64,000 nt of DNA from Hyperoodon ampullatus (Eukaryota > Chordata > Mammalia > Artiodactyla > Ziphiidae). The stretch covers positions 248,001 through 312,000 of the forward strand of contig CATKHW010000562.1 of NCBI GenBank assembly GCA_949752795.1, given 5' to 3'. Positions 1 to 13,210 of this stretch are shown here, one piece after another. Each line of letters opens with the position of its first letter. The stretch's first letter is position 1. The translations under genes were made by a program, and so were the position numbers. Below the pieces are notes generated by a model. That model was given only the letters and a program-made list of their open reading frames with translations, made no database searches and was not told the DNA's origin.

Positions 1-3000
1 ATTTGATGCCATGTGTCATGGAGTAATGTGCTGACAAAGGCATGGAGCATTGTGATGACAAGTGTCACCGAGCATTGTGATGAAATGTTCATGGAGTGTT
101 GTGGTCACAAAGGTCACAGAGCCTTGTGATGACGAGGGCATGGACCATTGTGATGACAAAGGTCATGAAGCATTGTGATGACTGTAGTCACGGAGCATTG
201 TGATGACAGGGGTCATAGAGCATTGTGATGAAAGGGCATGGAGCATTGTGATGACAGGGGCATGTTGCATTGGTTTGACAAGTTTCAGGAATTATTGTGA
301 TGACAGTGGGCATGGCGCATTGTGATGACAAGTGCATGGAGCATTGTGATGAGAAGGTCATGGAGTATTGTGAAGAAGGGTGTCAGGGAGCATTGTGATG
401 ACATATGTCATGGTCTATTGCAATGACAATGGAATGTAGCATTGTGATGCCAAGTGTCATGGAGGATTGTGATGACAAACGTAATGGAGCATTTTGATGA
501 CAAGGGCTTGGAGCATTGTGATGACAAGGGTCATGGAGCATTGTGATAACAAGGGCCATTGAGAATTTTGATGACATGTTCATGAAGCATTGTGATGACA
601 ATCACATGGAGCTTGCTATGACAGGGGTCATGGAGCATTGCGATGACAAGTGCATAGAGAATTGTGATGACAAAATATGTAACACTGTGATGAGAAGTAT
701 CATGGAGCATAGTGATGCCAAGAACGTGGAGAATTGTGATGACAGGGGACATGGAGCATTGTGATGACCAGGGCATGGAGCATTGTGATGGCAAGACCGT
801 GGAGCACTTTGATGAGAAGACCATGGATAATTGTGATGATGAGCGTCATGGAGCACTGTAATGACAAGGGGTATGGAGCATTGTGATGACAGGGGTCATG
901 GAGCATTGTGATGACTGGGGACATGGAGCATTGTGATAACCGGGGGCATGGAGCCTTGTGATGGCAAGATCGTGGAGCACTGTGATGAGAAGATCATGGA
1001 TAATTGTGATGACGAGTGTCATGGAGCACTGTAATGACAGGTGGTATAGAGCACTGTAATGACAGTGGTCATGGAGCATTGTGATGACCGGGGACATGGA
1101 GCATTGTGATGCCCAAGGCATGGAGCACTGTGATGGCAAGACCGTGGAGCATTGTGATGAGAAGACCATGGATAATTGTGATTAGGAGCGTCATGGAGCA
1201 CTGTAATGACAAGTGGTATGGAGTCTTGTGATGACAGGGGTCATGGAGCATTGTTATGACAGTGGTCATGGAGCATTGTGATGACAATTGTCATGGAGAA
1301 TTTTGATGACAAAGGCGTGGAGCATTGTGATGAGAAGACCATGGACAATTGTGATTACGAGTGTCATGGAGCACTGTAATGACAAGCGGTATGGAGCATT
1401 GTGATGACAGGGTCAAGGAGCATTGTGATGACTGGGGACATGGATCATTGTGATGACCAGGGCATGGAGCATTGTGATGGAAAGACCGTGGAGCACTGTG
1501 ATGAGAAGACCATGGATAATTGTGATGACGAACATCATGGAGCACTGTAAGGACAAGGGGCATGGAGCATTGTGTTGACAGGTGTCATGGAGCATTGTGA
1601 TGACAGGGGTCATGGATCATTGAGATGACAAGGGTCAGGGAGCATTCTGATGACAAGCTTGTGGAGTATTGTGATGACAATGGCATGAAGCATTGTGATG
1701 AAAAGGGCATGGATCATTGTGATGAAAAAGGCATGGAGACTTGTCATGACAGGGTTCAATGAGCATACTGATGACAAGTGTCAGGGAGCATTGTGATGAC
1801 AAGTGTATTGAGAATTGTGATGACAAAGGTCATGGAGCATTGTGATGAGAAGTCCATGGATAAATGTGATGACCAACGTCATGGGGCGTTGTGATGACAA
1901 GTGTTATGGAACATTGTGATCACAAGGGTTTGGAGCATTGTGATGAGAGAGGTCATGGAGAATTTTGATTTCATTGTGATGACAATAGCATGAAGCATTA
2001 TGATGATGGGCATGGTGCATTGTGATGACAGGGTTCATGGAGCATTGAGATGAAAAGAGGCATGGATCATTGTAATAACAAGGGTCTTGGAGCATTGTGA
2101 TGACAAGGGCATGGAGTATTGTGATGAGAAGGCCATGGAGCATTCTGATGACATGCGTCAGGGAGCTTTGTGATGACATGGGCATGGAGTCTTGTGATGA
2201 CAAGGCCGTAGAACATTGTGATGGCAGGGGTCATGAAGCATTGTTATGACAGGTGTAATGGAGCATTGGTCTGAAAAGTTTCATGGATTATTGTGATGAG
2301 AGTGAGCATGGAGCATTGTGATGGCAAGGGCACGGAACACAGTGATACATGTGTCATGGAGGATTGCAATGACAAGGGCATGGAGCATTGTGATGACAAG
2401 CGCCATGGAGCTTTGTGATGACAACGGCATGGAGCAATGTGATGAGAGGTTTCATGGAGGTTTGTGATGACAATGGCATGGAGCATTGTGATTCCAAGGG
2501 TCATGGAGCTTTGTGATGACATAGGCCATGGAGCATTTTGATGACAAGGGCGTGGTGCATTGTGATGAGAAGGGCAGGGAGCATTGTGATGACAGGGTCA
2601 TGGAGCAATTGGATGAAAAGGGTCATGGAACATTTTGATGACAGTGTTTATGGAACATTGTGATGTTAGGGGTCATGGAGCATTGTGATGAAAAGGGTCA
2701 TGGAGCATTGTGATGACAGGGGTTATGGAACATTGTGATGTCAGGGGTCATGGAGCATTGTGATGATAAGAGCATGTAGCATTGTTGTGACAAGGGTCAT
2801 GGAACATTGGGATGACAGGGTGGAGGGAGTATTGTGTTGACTAGTGATGGAACATTGTGATATCAGTGGTGAGAGAGCATTTTGATGAGAGGTGCATGGA
2901 GCATTGTGATGACAAGGTTGTGGAGCATTGTGATGAGAAACGCAGGGCACATTGTGATGACATGGGTCATGGAACATTGTGCTGACAAACGCATGGAGCA

Positions 3001-3072
3001 TTGTGATGACAAGGTTTATGTAGCATTGTGATGACAACGATGTGGAGCATTGTGATGACAAGTGCATGGCAC
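1..3072. repeat. Higher-order repeat copy A of the minisatellite
   Basis: A block of distinctive variant units starting at position 1 recurs with an offset of exactly 3,072 bp at 3073. Examples are the GTGGTCACAAAGG variant at 101 and 3173, and a chain of variants at 543 and 3615. Colinearity holds for about the first 1,000 bp. It is then broken because this copy carries extra ~172-bp blocks that the next copy lacks. A second landmark, a unit truncated to TTGATTTCATTGTGATGAC, is at 1964. Confidence 0.75.
821..1682. repeat. About 172-bp seven-unit sub-repeat, five tandem copies
   Basis: A distinctive unit reading (C/T)CATGGA(T/C)AATTGTGAT starts at 821, 994, 1166, 1339 and 1510, that is at intervals of 173, 172, 173 and 171 bp. 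Each interval holds seven basic units, including an ACCGTGGAGCA variant just upstream of the landmark and a GCACTGTAATGAC variant just downstream. It is an intermediate level of organisation between the 24/25-mer and the kilobase-scale repeat. Confidence 0.8.
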
Positions 3073-6000
3073 ATTTGAAGCCATGTGTCATGGAGTAATG
3101 TGCTGACAAAGGCATGGAGCATTGTGATGACAAGGGTCACCGAGCATTGTGATGAAATGTTCATGGAGTGTTGTGGTCACAAAGGTCACAGAACCTTGTG
3201 ATGACGAGGGCATGGACCATTGTGATGACAAAGGTCATGAAGCATTGTGATGACTGTAGTCACGGAGCATTGTGATGACAGGGGTCATAGATCATTGTGA
3301 TGAAAGGGCATGGAGCCTTGTGATGACAGGTTCATGGAGCATTTTTCTGACAAGTTTCATGGATTATTGTGATGACAGTGGGCATGGCGCATTGTGATGA
3401 CAAGGGCATGGAGCATTGTGATGAGAAGGTCATGGAGTATTGTGAAGAAGGGTGTCAGAGAGCATTGTGATGACATATGTCTTGGTATATTGCAATGACA
3501 ATGGAATGTAGCATTGTGATGCCAAGTGTCATGGAGTATTGTGATGACAAAGGTAATGGAGCATTTTGATGACAAGAGCTTGGAGCATTGTGATGACAAG
3601 GGTCATGGCGCATTGTGATAACAAGGGCCATTGAGAATTTTGATGACATGTTCATGAAGCATTGTGATGACAATCACATGGAGCTTGCTATGACAGGGGT
3701 CATGGAGCATTACGATGACAAGTGCATAGAGAATTGTGATGACAAAACATGTAACACTGTGATGAGAAGTATCATGGAGCATAGTGATGCCAAGAACGTG
3801 GAGAATTGTGATGACAGGGGACATGGAGCATTGTGATGACCAGGGCATAGAGCATTGTGATGGCAAGACCGTGGAGCATTGTGATGAGAAGACCATGGAT
3901 AATTGTGATGACGAGCGTCATGGAGCACTGTAATTACAAGGGGTATGGAGCATTGTGATGACAGGGGTCATGGAACATTGTGATGACTGAGGACATGGAG
4001 CATCGTGATGACCAAGGCATGGAGCATTGTGATGGCAAGACCGTGGAGCATTGTGATGAGAAGACCATGGATAATTGTGATGACGAGCGTCATGGAACAC
4101 TGTAATGACAAGGGGTATGGATCATTTTGATGACAGGGGTCATGGAGCATTCTGAAGACAATGATCAGGGAGCATTCTGATGACAAGCTTGTGGAGTTTT
4201 GTGATGACAATGACATGGAGCGTTGTGATGAAAAGGGCATGGAGCATTCTTATGAAAAAGGCATGGAGCATTTTCATGACAGTGTTCAAGGAGTATTCTG
4301 ACGACAAGTGTCAGGGAGCATTGTGATGACAAGTGTATTGAGAATTGTGATGACAAAGGTCATGGAGCATTGTGACGACAAGTGCATGGAGTATTGTCAT
4401 GACAGTCATCATGGAGTGTTGTGATGACAAGTGTTATGGAACATTGTGATCACAAGGGGTTGGAGCATTGTGATGACAGAGGTCATGGACCATTTTGATT
4501 TCAAGGAGCATGGAGCATTGTGATGACAAGGGCATGGAGCAATGTGATCCCAAGGTTCATGGAGGATTGTGATGAAAATGGTAATGGAGTATTGTGATGA
4601 CAAGCTCATGGAGCATTGTGATGACAAGGTCATGTAGGATTTTGATGACACAGGCATGGAGAATTGTGATGATAAGGGTCATGGAGCACTGTGATGACAA
4701 GCGTCACGGAGCATTGTGATTACAGGGATCATGGAGCATTGGGATGACAAGGGCATGCATCATTGTGATGACAAGTGTCATGGAGCATTGGGCTGAAAAT
4801 GTTCATGGAGTATTGTGATGACGGGGGTCATGGAGCATTGTGATGACTAGGGAATGGAGCATTGTGATGACAAGAGTCCCGGATCATTGTGTTGTCAGGG
4901 GTCATGGAGTGTTGTGATGAAAGTGGTCATGGAGGATTGTGATGATATGGGTCATGGAGCATTGTGATGAGAAGGTCATGAAGCATTGGGCTGAAAATGT
5001 TCATGGAGTATTGTGATGACAGGGGTCATGGAGCATTGTAATGAGAAGGGAATTGAGCACTGTGATGACAAGGTCCTGGAGCATTGTGATGGGAAGTCCA
5101 TGGAGCCTTGTGATGACAATTCTCATGGAACATTCTGATGAAAAGTGGCATGGAGCATTGTGATTACAGGGGTCTTGGAGCATTGTGATGACAAGGGCAT
5201 GGAGTATTGTGATGAGAAGGCCATGGAGCATTCTGATGACATGCGTCATGGAGATTTGTGCTGACAAGGGCATGGAGTATTGTGATGAAAATGGCATGGA
5301 TCATTGTTATGAAAAAGGCATGAAGCCTTGTCATGACAGGGTTCTAGGAGCATACTGACAACAAGTGTCATGGAGCATTGTGATGACAAGTGTATTGAGC
5401 ATTGTGATGACAAAGTTCAAGGAGCATTGTGATGAGAAGACCATGGATAATTTTGATGATGAGCGTCATGGGGTGTTGTGATGATAAGTTTTATGGAACA
5501 TTGTGATCACAAGGGTTTGGAGCATTGTGATGACAGAGGTCATGGAGCATTTTGATTTCATTGTGATGACAATAGCCTGAAGCATTATGGTGATGGGCAT
5601 GGTGCATTGTGATGACAGCGTTCATGGAGCATTGAGATGAAAAGAGGCATGGAGCATTGTGATTACAGGGGTCTTGGAGCATTGTGATGACAAGGGCAAG
5701 GAGCATTGTGATGAGAAGGCCATGGAGCATTCTGATGACATGCGTCATTGAGCTTTGTGATGACAAGGGCATGGAGCATTGTGATTACAGGGGTCTAGGA
5801 GCATTGTGATGACAAGGGTCATGGAGCCTTGTGATGACAATGGTGTGGAACATTGTGATGGCAGGGGTCATGGAGCATTGTTATGACAGGGGTAATGGAG
5901 CATTGTGATGAGAAGGGCATGGAGCACTGGTCTGAAAAGTTTCATGGATTATTGTGATGAGAGTGGGCATGGAGCATTGTGATGACAAGGTCACGGAACA

Positions 6001-9000
6001 CTGTGATCCATGGGTCATGGAGGATTGTACTGACAAGGGCATGGAGCATTGTGATGAGAAGGGCATCATACATTGTTTTGACAAGCGTCATGGAGCTTTG
6101 TGATGACAAGGGCATGGAACAATGTGATGAGAGGGTTCATGGAACATTGTGATTCCAAGGGTTATGGAGCTTTGTGATGACAAAAGTCATGGAGCATTTT
6201 GATGTCAAGGGCGTGGTGCATTGTGATGAGAAGGGCAGGGAGCATTTTGATGACAGGGTCATGCAGCAATTTGATGAAAAGTGTAATGGAACATTTTGAT
6301 GACAGGGGTTATAGAACATTGTGATGTCAGCGGTCATGGAGCTTTGGGATGAAAAGGGTCATGGAGCATTTTGATGACAGGGGTTATGGAACATTGTGAT
6401 GTTCAGGGGTCATGGAACTTTGGGATGAAAAGGGTCATGGAGCATTTTGATGACAGGGGTTATGGAACATTGTGATGTCAGGGGTCATGGAACATTGTGA
6501 TGATAAGGGGATGTAGAATTGTGATGACAGGGGTCATGGAACATTGTGATTACAGGGGTGCGGGTGTAATGTGATGATTAGTGATGGAACATTGTGATAT
6601 CTCTGTTGAGAGAGCATTTTGATGAGAAGTGCATGGAGCATTGTGAGTACAAGGTTTATGGAGCCTGACGATGACAAGGTTGTGGACCGTTGTGATGAAA
6701 ATCACGTGGCACATTGTGATGACAAGGGTCATGGAGCATTGTTCTGACAAAGGCATGGAGCATTGTGATGACAAGGGTCACGGAGCATTGTGATGAAAAG
6801 TTCATGGAGTATTGTGGTTACAAAGGTCACAGAGCCTTGTGATGATGTGGGCATGGACCACAGTGATGACAAATGTTATGAAGCATTGTGATGACTGGAG
6901 TCAAAGAGCATTGTGATGACAGGGGTCATGGAGCATTGTGATGACAAGGGCATGGAGCATTGTGATGACAGGGGCATGGAGCATTGGTCTGACAAGTTTA
7001 ATAGATTATTGTGATGACAGTGGGCATGGGGCATTGTGATGACAAGGGCATGGGGCATTGTGATGAGAAGGTCATGGAGTATTGTGAAGACAGGTGTCAC
7101 GGAGCATTGTGATGACATATGTCATGGTCCCTTGCGATGACAATGGCATGGAGCATTGTGATGCCAAATGTAATGGAGGATTGTGATGATAAATATAATG
7201 GAGCATTGTGATGACTAGGGCTTGGAGCATTATGATGACAAGGGCCATTGAAAATTTTCATGACAAGGTCGTGAAGCATTGTGATGACATGGTGCTGGAG
7301 CATTGTGATGAGAAAACAACGGAGCCTTGTGAGACAAGTCTCATGGAGCATACTGATGAAAAGGGGCATGGAGCATTGTGATTAGAGTGTCTTGGAAAAT
7401 TGTGATGACAAGGGCATGGAGCATTGTGATGAGAAGGCCAAGGAGCAGTCTGATGACATGCGTCATTGAGCTTTGTGATGACAAGGGCATGGAGCATTGT
7501 AATTACAGGCGTCTTGGAGCATTGTGATGAAAAAGGCATGGATCATTGTGATGAAAAAGGCATGGAGCCTTGTAATGACAGGGTTCAAGGAGCATACAGA
7601 GAACAAGTGTCAGGGAGCATTTTGATGACAGGTGTATTGAGCATTGTGATGACAAAGGTCATGGAGCATTGTGAAGAGAAGACCATAGATAATTGTGATG
7701 ACGAGCGTCATGGGGCATTGTGATGACAAGTGTTATGGAATATTCTGATCACAAGGGTTTGGAGCAGTGTTATGACAGAGGTCATGGAGCATTTTGATTT
7801 CATTGTGATGACAATAGCCTGAAGCATTATGATGATGGGCATGGTGCATTGTGATGACAGGGTTCATGGATCATTGAGATAAAAAGGGACATGGAGCATT
7901 GTGATTACAGGGGTCTTGGAGCATTGTGATGAGAAGGGTCATGGAGCCTTGTGATGACAAGGCCATGGAACATCGTGGTGGCAGGGGTCATGGAGCATTG
8001 TTATCACAGGGGTAATGGAGCATTGTGATGGCAAGGGCATGGAACATTTGTCTGAAAAGTTTCATGGATTATTGTGATGAGAGTGGGCATGGAGCATTGT
8101 GATGACAAGGGCACGGAACACAGTGATACATGGGTCATGGAGGTTTGTAATGACAAGGGCATGGAGCATTGTGATGAGAAGGGCATCGAGCAGTGTGATG
8201 ACAAGCACCATGGAGCTTTTTGATGACAATTGCATGGAACAATGTGATGAGAGGTTTCATGGAGTATTGTGATGACAATGGCATGGAGCATTGTGATGCC
8301 AAGGGTCATGGAGCTTTGTGATGACAAATGTCATGGAGCATTTTGATGACAAGGGCGTGGTGCATTGTGATGAGAAGGGCAGGGAACATTGTGATGACAT
8401 TGTCATGGACCAATTTGATGAAAAGTGTCATGGAACATTTTGATGAGAGGCGTTATGTAACATTGTGATGTTAGGGGTCATGGAGCATTTTGATGAAAAG
8501 GCTCATGGAGCATTTTGATGACAGGGGTTATGGAACATTGTGATGTCAGGGATCATCAAACATTGTGATGATAAGTGCATGTAGCATTGTGATGACAGGA
8601 GTCATGGAACATTGTGATGACAGGGTTGAGGGAGTATTGTGATGAATAGTGATGTAACATTGTGATATCAGTGGTGAGAGAGCATTTTGATTTGAAGTGC
8701 ATGGAGCATTGTGATGACAAGGTTTATGGAGCATTGTGATGACAAGATTGTGCAGCACTGTGACGACAAGCGCATGGTGCATTGTGATGACATGGGTCAT
8801 GGAGCATTGTGCTGACAAGCGCATGGAGCATTGTGATGACAAGGGTCATGGAGCATTGTGCTGAGAAAGGCATAGAGCATTGTGATGACAAGGGTCAAAG
8901 AGCATTGTGATAAAATGTTCATGAAGCATTGTGGTTAAAAAGGTCACAGAGACTGTTGATGACAAGGGCATGGACCATTGTGATGACAAAGGTCATGAAG

Positions 9001-11469
9001 CCTTGTGATGACTGGAGTCACGGAGCATTGTGATGACATGGGTCATGGAGCATTGTGATGACAAGGGCACGGAGCATTGTGATGACCAGGTCATTCATTA
9101 TTGTGAAGCCAGGTGTCAGTGAGCATTGTGATGACATATGTAATGGCCCATTGTGATGACAATGCCATGGAGCATTGTGATGCCAAGTGTCATGGAGGAT
9201 TCTGATGACAAAGGTAATGGAGCATTGTGATGACAATGGCTTGGAGCATTGTGATGACAAGTGTCAGGGAGCATTGTGCTGACAAGTGCATGGAAAATTG
9301 TGATGACAAGCGACATGGAGCATTCTGATGACAAGCTTGTGGAGTATTTTGATGACAATGGCATGGAGCATTGTGATGAAAACGGCATGGTGCATTTTGA
9401 TGAAAAAGGCATGGAGCCTTTTTGTGACAGGGTTCAAGGAGCATTCTGATGACAAGTGTCAGGGAGCATTGTGATGACAAGTGTATCGAGAATTGTGGTG
9501 ACAAAGGTCATGGAGCATTGTGATGAAAAGGGCATGGAGTATTGTGATGACAGGCATCATGGAGCATTGTGATGACAAGTGTTATGGAGCATTGTGATCA
9601 CAAGGGTTTGGAGCATTGTGATGACAGAGGTCATGGAGCATAGGGCTGAAAATGTTCATGGAGCATTGTGATGACAAGGGAATGGAGCATTGTGATGACA
9701 AGAGTCCCGGATCATTGTGTTTTCAGGTGATATTGACTGTTGTGTTGACTGTGGTCATGGAGCATTGTGATGATATTGGTCATGGAGCATTGTGATGAGA
9801 AGGTCATGGAGCATTGGGCTGAAAATGTTCATGGAGTATTGTGATGACAGGGGTCATGGAGCATTGTGATGATAAGGGAATGGGGCATTTTGATGAAAAT
9901 GTCCTGGAGCATTGTGATGAGAAGACCATGGAGCCTTGTGATGACAAGTCTCATGGAGCATTCTGATGAAAAGGGGCATGGACCATTGTGATTACAGGGT
10001 TCTTGGAGCATTGTGATCACAAGGGCATGGAGCATTGTGATGAGAAGGCCATGGAGCATTCTGATGACATGCATCATGGAGCTTTGTGATGACAAGGGCA
10101 TGGAGCATTGTGATTACAGGGGTCTTGGAGCATTGTGATGAAAATGGCATGGATCACTGTGATGAAAAAGGCATGGAGCCTTGTCATGAAAGGGTTCAGG
10201 GAGCATACTGATGGCAAGAGTCAGGGAGCATTGTGATGACAAGTGTATTGCGCATTGTGATGACAAATGTCATGGGGCATTGTGATGAGAAGTCCATGGA
10301 TAATTGTGATGAGTAGCGTCATGGGGTATTGTGATGACAAGTGTTATGGAACATTGTGATCACAAGGGTTTGGAGCATTGTGATGACAGAGGTCATGGAG
10401 CATTTTGATTTCATTGTGATGACAAGAGCATGAAGCATTATGATGATGGGCATGGTGCATTGAGATGACAGGGTTCATGGAGCGTTGTGATGAAAGGTGG
10501 CATGGAGCTTTGGTCTGACAAGTTTCATGGATTATTTTGATGACAGTGGGCATGGCACTTTGTGATGACATGGGCATGGAGCATTGTGATGACAAGGTCA
10601 TGGAGTATTGTGAAGACAGGTGTCAGGGAGCATTGTGATGACATATGTCATGTTCCACTCTGATGACAATAGCACGGAGCATTGTGATGCCAAGTGTCAT
10701 GGAGGATTGTTGTGACAAAGGTAAAGGAGCATTGTGATGATAAGCGCATGGAGCATTGAGATGACAAGGGCCATTGATAATTTTAATATCCATGTCGTGA
10801 AACATTTTGATGACAAGCGCATGGAGCTTCCTATGACAGGGTTCATGGAGCATTGCGATGACAAGTGCATGGAGTATTGTTATGACAAGAGCATATAACA
10901 TTGTGATGAGAAGTGCCATGGAGCACTGTGATGACAAGGACGTGGAGAATTGTGAGGACAAGGGACATTGAGCTTTGAGATGACCAGGGCATGGAGCATT
11001 GTGATGGCAAAGCCGTGGAGCATTGTGATGAGAAGACCTTGGGTAATTGTGATGACGAGCATCATGGATCACTGTAATGACAAGGGGCATGAAGCATTGT
11101 GATGACAGGGTTCATGGAGCATTGTGATGACAAGGGCAAGGAGCATTGTGATGACAAGGGTACGGAACATTGTGATGAAAAGTGCCATTGAAAATTTTGA
11201 TGATAAAGTCTTGAAGCATTGTGATGACAAACACTTGGAGCTTCCTATGACAGGGGTCATGGAACATTGCAATGACAAGTGCATGGAGAATTGTGATGAA
11301 ACGAGCATGTAACTTTGTGATGAGAAGTGTCATGTAGCATTGTGATGACAAGTACGTGGAGAATTGTTATGACAAGGGACATGGAGCATTGTGATAACCA
11401 GGGAATGGAGCATTGTGATGACAGGGGTCATGGAGCATTATTATGACAAGGGCCATGGTGCATTCTGAT
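3073..11469. repeat. Further, size-variable higher-order repeat copies of the minisatellite
   Basis: The GTGGT(C/T)A landmark recurs at 3173, 6814 and 8931. The TTGATTTCATTG landmark recurs at 5552, 7794 and 10404. The spacings of 3,641, 2,117, 3,588, 2,242 and 2,610 bp show that the large-scale repeat is real but has expanded and contracted by whole blocks of units. Boundaries of the individual copies after the second cannot be fixed by eye. Confidence 0.6.
6301..6527. repeat. About 75-bp three-unit sub-repeat, three copies
   Basis: Units reading GACAGGGGTTAT, TGATGT(T)CAGGGGTCATGG and TTTGGGATGAAAAGG follow one another in fixed order. The first starts at 6301, 6376 and 6452. A related but less regular run of the same variants lies around 2638-2750. 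This marks a local, probably recent, amplification of a trimer of basic units. Confidence 0.65.
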
Positions 11470-11480
11470 ATAAGATATCA
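11460..11480. other. Junction of minisatellite and L1-derived satellite
   Basis: The minisatellite reads GCATTCTGAT and then changes at 11469/11470 directly into ATAAGATATCACTTATGAAG. That string recurs at every satellite monomer boundary, where it is preceded by CTTATC. There is no unique spacer or duplication at the join. The satellite is therefore entered in the middle of its L1 3'UTR-derived part. Confidence 0.85.
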
Positions 11481-13210
11481 CTTATGAAGGGAATGTAAAC
11501 CTGGCTACATATGAACTGAATTAGGAAAGAGAACAGAGTCTCAGATTTAGAAAACACTCTTATGCTTGCTTAAGGGGGAAGGAGAGGTGGGGAGACACAC
11601 AAAACCAGAGTTTGATATTAACACAGGTACCGTTCCATAATCCAAATACAGAAGAGACAAGCCCAACTCCTTCCTCAGTGAATGGGACTCAACACCCCTA
11701 TTCCCCACAGAGAAATATAACTGACTAGTAAGGATCTTAAAACCTATGTATTGATATGTCTCCATAAGGGAACCAAGTGTGTCTAGAATGACATAAACAC
11801 GGCAGTGAGAATCAGCTCAAACCCACTATAAAAAGGAATTTCAAAACAAAACAAAGAAACAGTGAAATTCTTACACAATACCTTCAGGGGTTCTGATGAA
11901 ACTTGGAATGACCCTATCTACAACGACAGCTGGATGTGGCATAAGGCTGTTCACTTGGGACTGAGAGGATTGGTGAGATTGGGTGAGAAAATGCAGACCG
12001 TTTAAAGCAATAATACCTGGCACCCATTCCATGGTTCCCAACTCTCCAGGTAGAATGGAGTATCACTACAGTTATAACATGTATGGGAAACCTAGAGAAT
12101 GGACACCCTCTGATGGTGAAAGGTTTCTAAAACTCTACTAATTTTTTTCTCTCCATGTGCTCCAGCTTGACATTCCAACTGCCTTAATATCAATCTCCCA
12201 ACTTGGAGAGTCAGCCCCTATAACCTCCTGGGTCGCAAAGTTGGCACATTGTGCAGAGGATATAAGGGAAGAGGGAGAACCAATGAGAGAGTAGCTGTAG
12301 GCATTTGGACGGCCACATGTCACTCTAATTTCCCGTCACGAAGAAGAATTAACCAAATTCTCAGCCTGCCCCACCCGCATAACTAGTATAGGTCCTGAAG
12401 CAAAATTGTGGGTTTGCAGTCAGCTCACAAAAACACAAGATGAAAAATGGAGCTCAGGGGCACAGCAATTCACTAACTTGCAGAGTTATACGGGACTACT
12501 CTCTTCCAAAAATCTGTTGAGGAAAAGCCATGAGGCGGACTTGAAAATGAGGGAGATTTTCACGAAACAGATTTCCAGAAGTACATTGGAATCGCCTTTA
12601 AACACAGGAAAAGCATCACAACTTCGACAATTATGGAATTGTCCATAAAGGGCGCATGCGTTTTCTCCTGAATATATTCAGGAGAAAACACATACACCCA
12701 TTTTGGCCAACCAAGCAACCGCACAATGCAAATCTGAACTACAAAGAAGTATCACTTCCCACCAGTCAAAAGGGATATCCGTAAAATGTGTAAAAACCAG
12801 AAAGGCAAGAGGGTCTCTGGAGAACAGGGAGCCTTGTTATGCTGATGGGTGGGATGTAGATTGCCAACAGCCACTCTGGAGGAGTGCACTGTGTTCCCTA
12901 AAAGAATTAAACAACAGAGCTTCACAACCTAAGGCACTTCCAGTCATGGGAATATACCTTGGGAAAATTGAAAATCAATAAGACACAGCCAACCCAAAAT
13001 ATAGGGCAGCACTGCTTACAAGAACCTCGACTTCGGGACACCTTAAATATCCCAGGAAAGACAAAAATTGTAAAGAAATTGTGGTACATACGTACGATGG
13101 AATATCCCTCAGCCATGAAATCAATGTCATAAGGCCAGTAGCAGTATAATGAGTGGATTCATGTACGATGATTCTAACTGAAATAAGTCACACAGAAAAA
13201 GAAACTTATC
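11470..13210 (+). repeat. Satellite monomer 1 (edge subfamily)
   Basis: 1,741 bp. Clearly diverged from interior monomers: it reads TTCCATAATCCAAATACAG where interior copies read TTCCAAAAACCAACTATGG, and AATTATGGAATTGTCCATAAAG where interior copies have the outer palindrome arm. Its L1 part is closer to ordinary L1 (GTGGTACATACG against interior GTGGTACTTACG). Confidence 0.85.
12661..12688. repeat. Core palindrome of monomer 1 (28 bp, perfect)
   Basis: Perfect inverted repeat with arms TTTTCTCCTGAATA and TATTCAGGAGAAAA and no spacer. Outside this core the arms only partly pair (GGGCGCATGCG on the left, CACATACACCC on the right), unlike the interior monomers. The matching core of monomer 2 is at 14399-14426. 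Confidence 0.9.

Larger units (their letters stand above)
1..11469. repeat. 24/25-bp minisatellite array (about 465 degenerate units)
   Basis: The whole stretch is a head-to-tail array whose unit begins CATGGAGCATTGTG and ends in GACAAGGG or GACAAGGGT, giving 24- and 25-bp forms that are freely interspersed. Frequent variants are GAGAAGG, GACAGGGG and GAAAAGG in the last third, and GAGCCTTG, GAGTATTG or GAACATTG in the middle. The array runs off the left edge of the window, so its full size is unknown. There are no A-rich tails, target-site duplications or unique-sequence interruptions. I do not recognise it as a named satellite. The many reading frames of 60-155 codons on both strands arise because the unit contains few stop codons. 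The 24/25 mix shifts frame constantly, so none is likely to be coding. Confidence 0.95.

Noticed and set aside
10623..11090. 155-codon minus-strand frame in the minisatellite
   Set aside because: It is made of the repeated low-complexity pattern from the 24/25-bp unit (runs such as HHNAPC and SSQCSM). The frame shifts with unit length and it has no domain.
1..11469. CRISPR array (short repeats at regular spacing)
   Set aside because: There are no unique spacers. Every part of the period is the same degenerate unit, and the context is mammalian.
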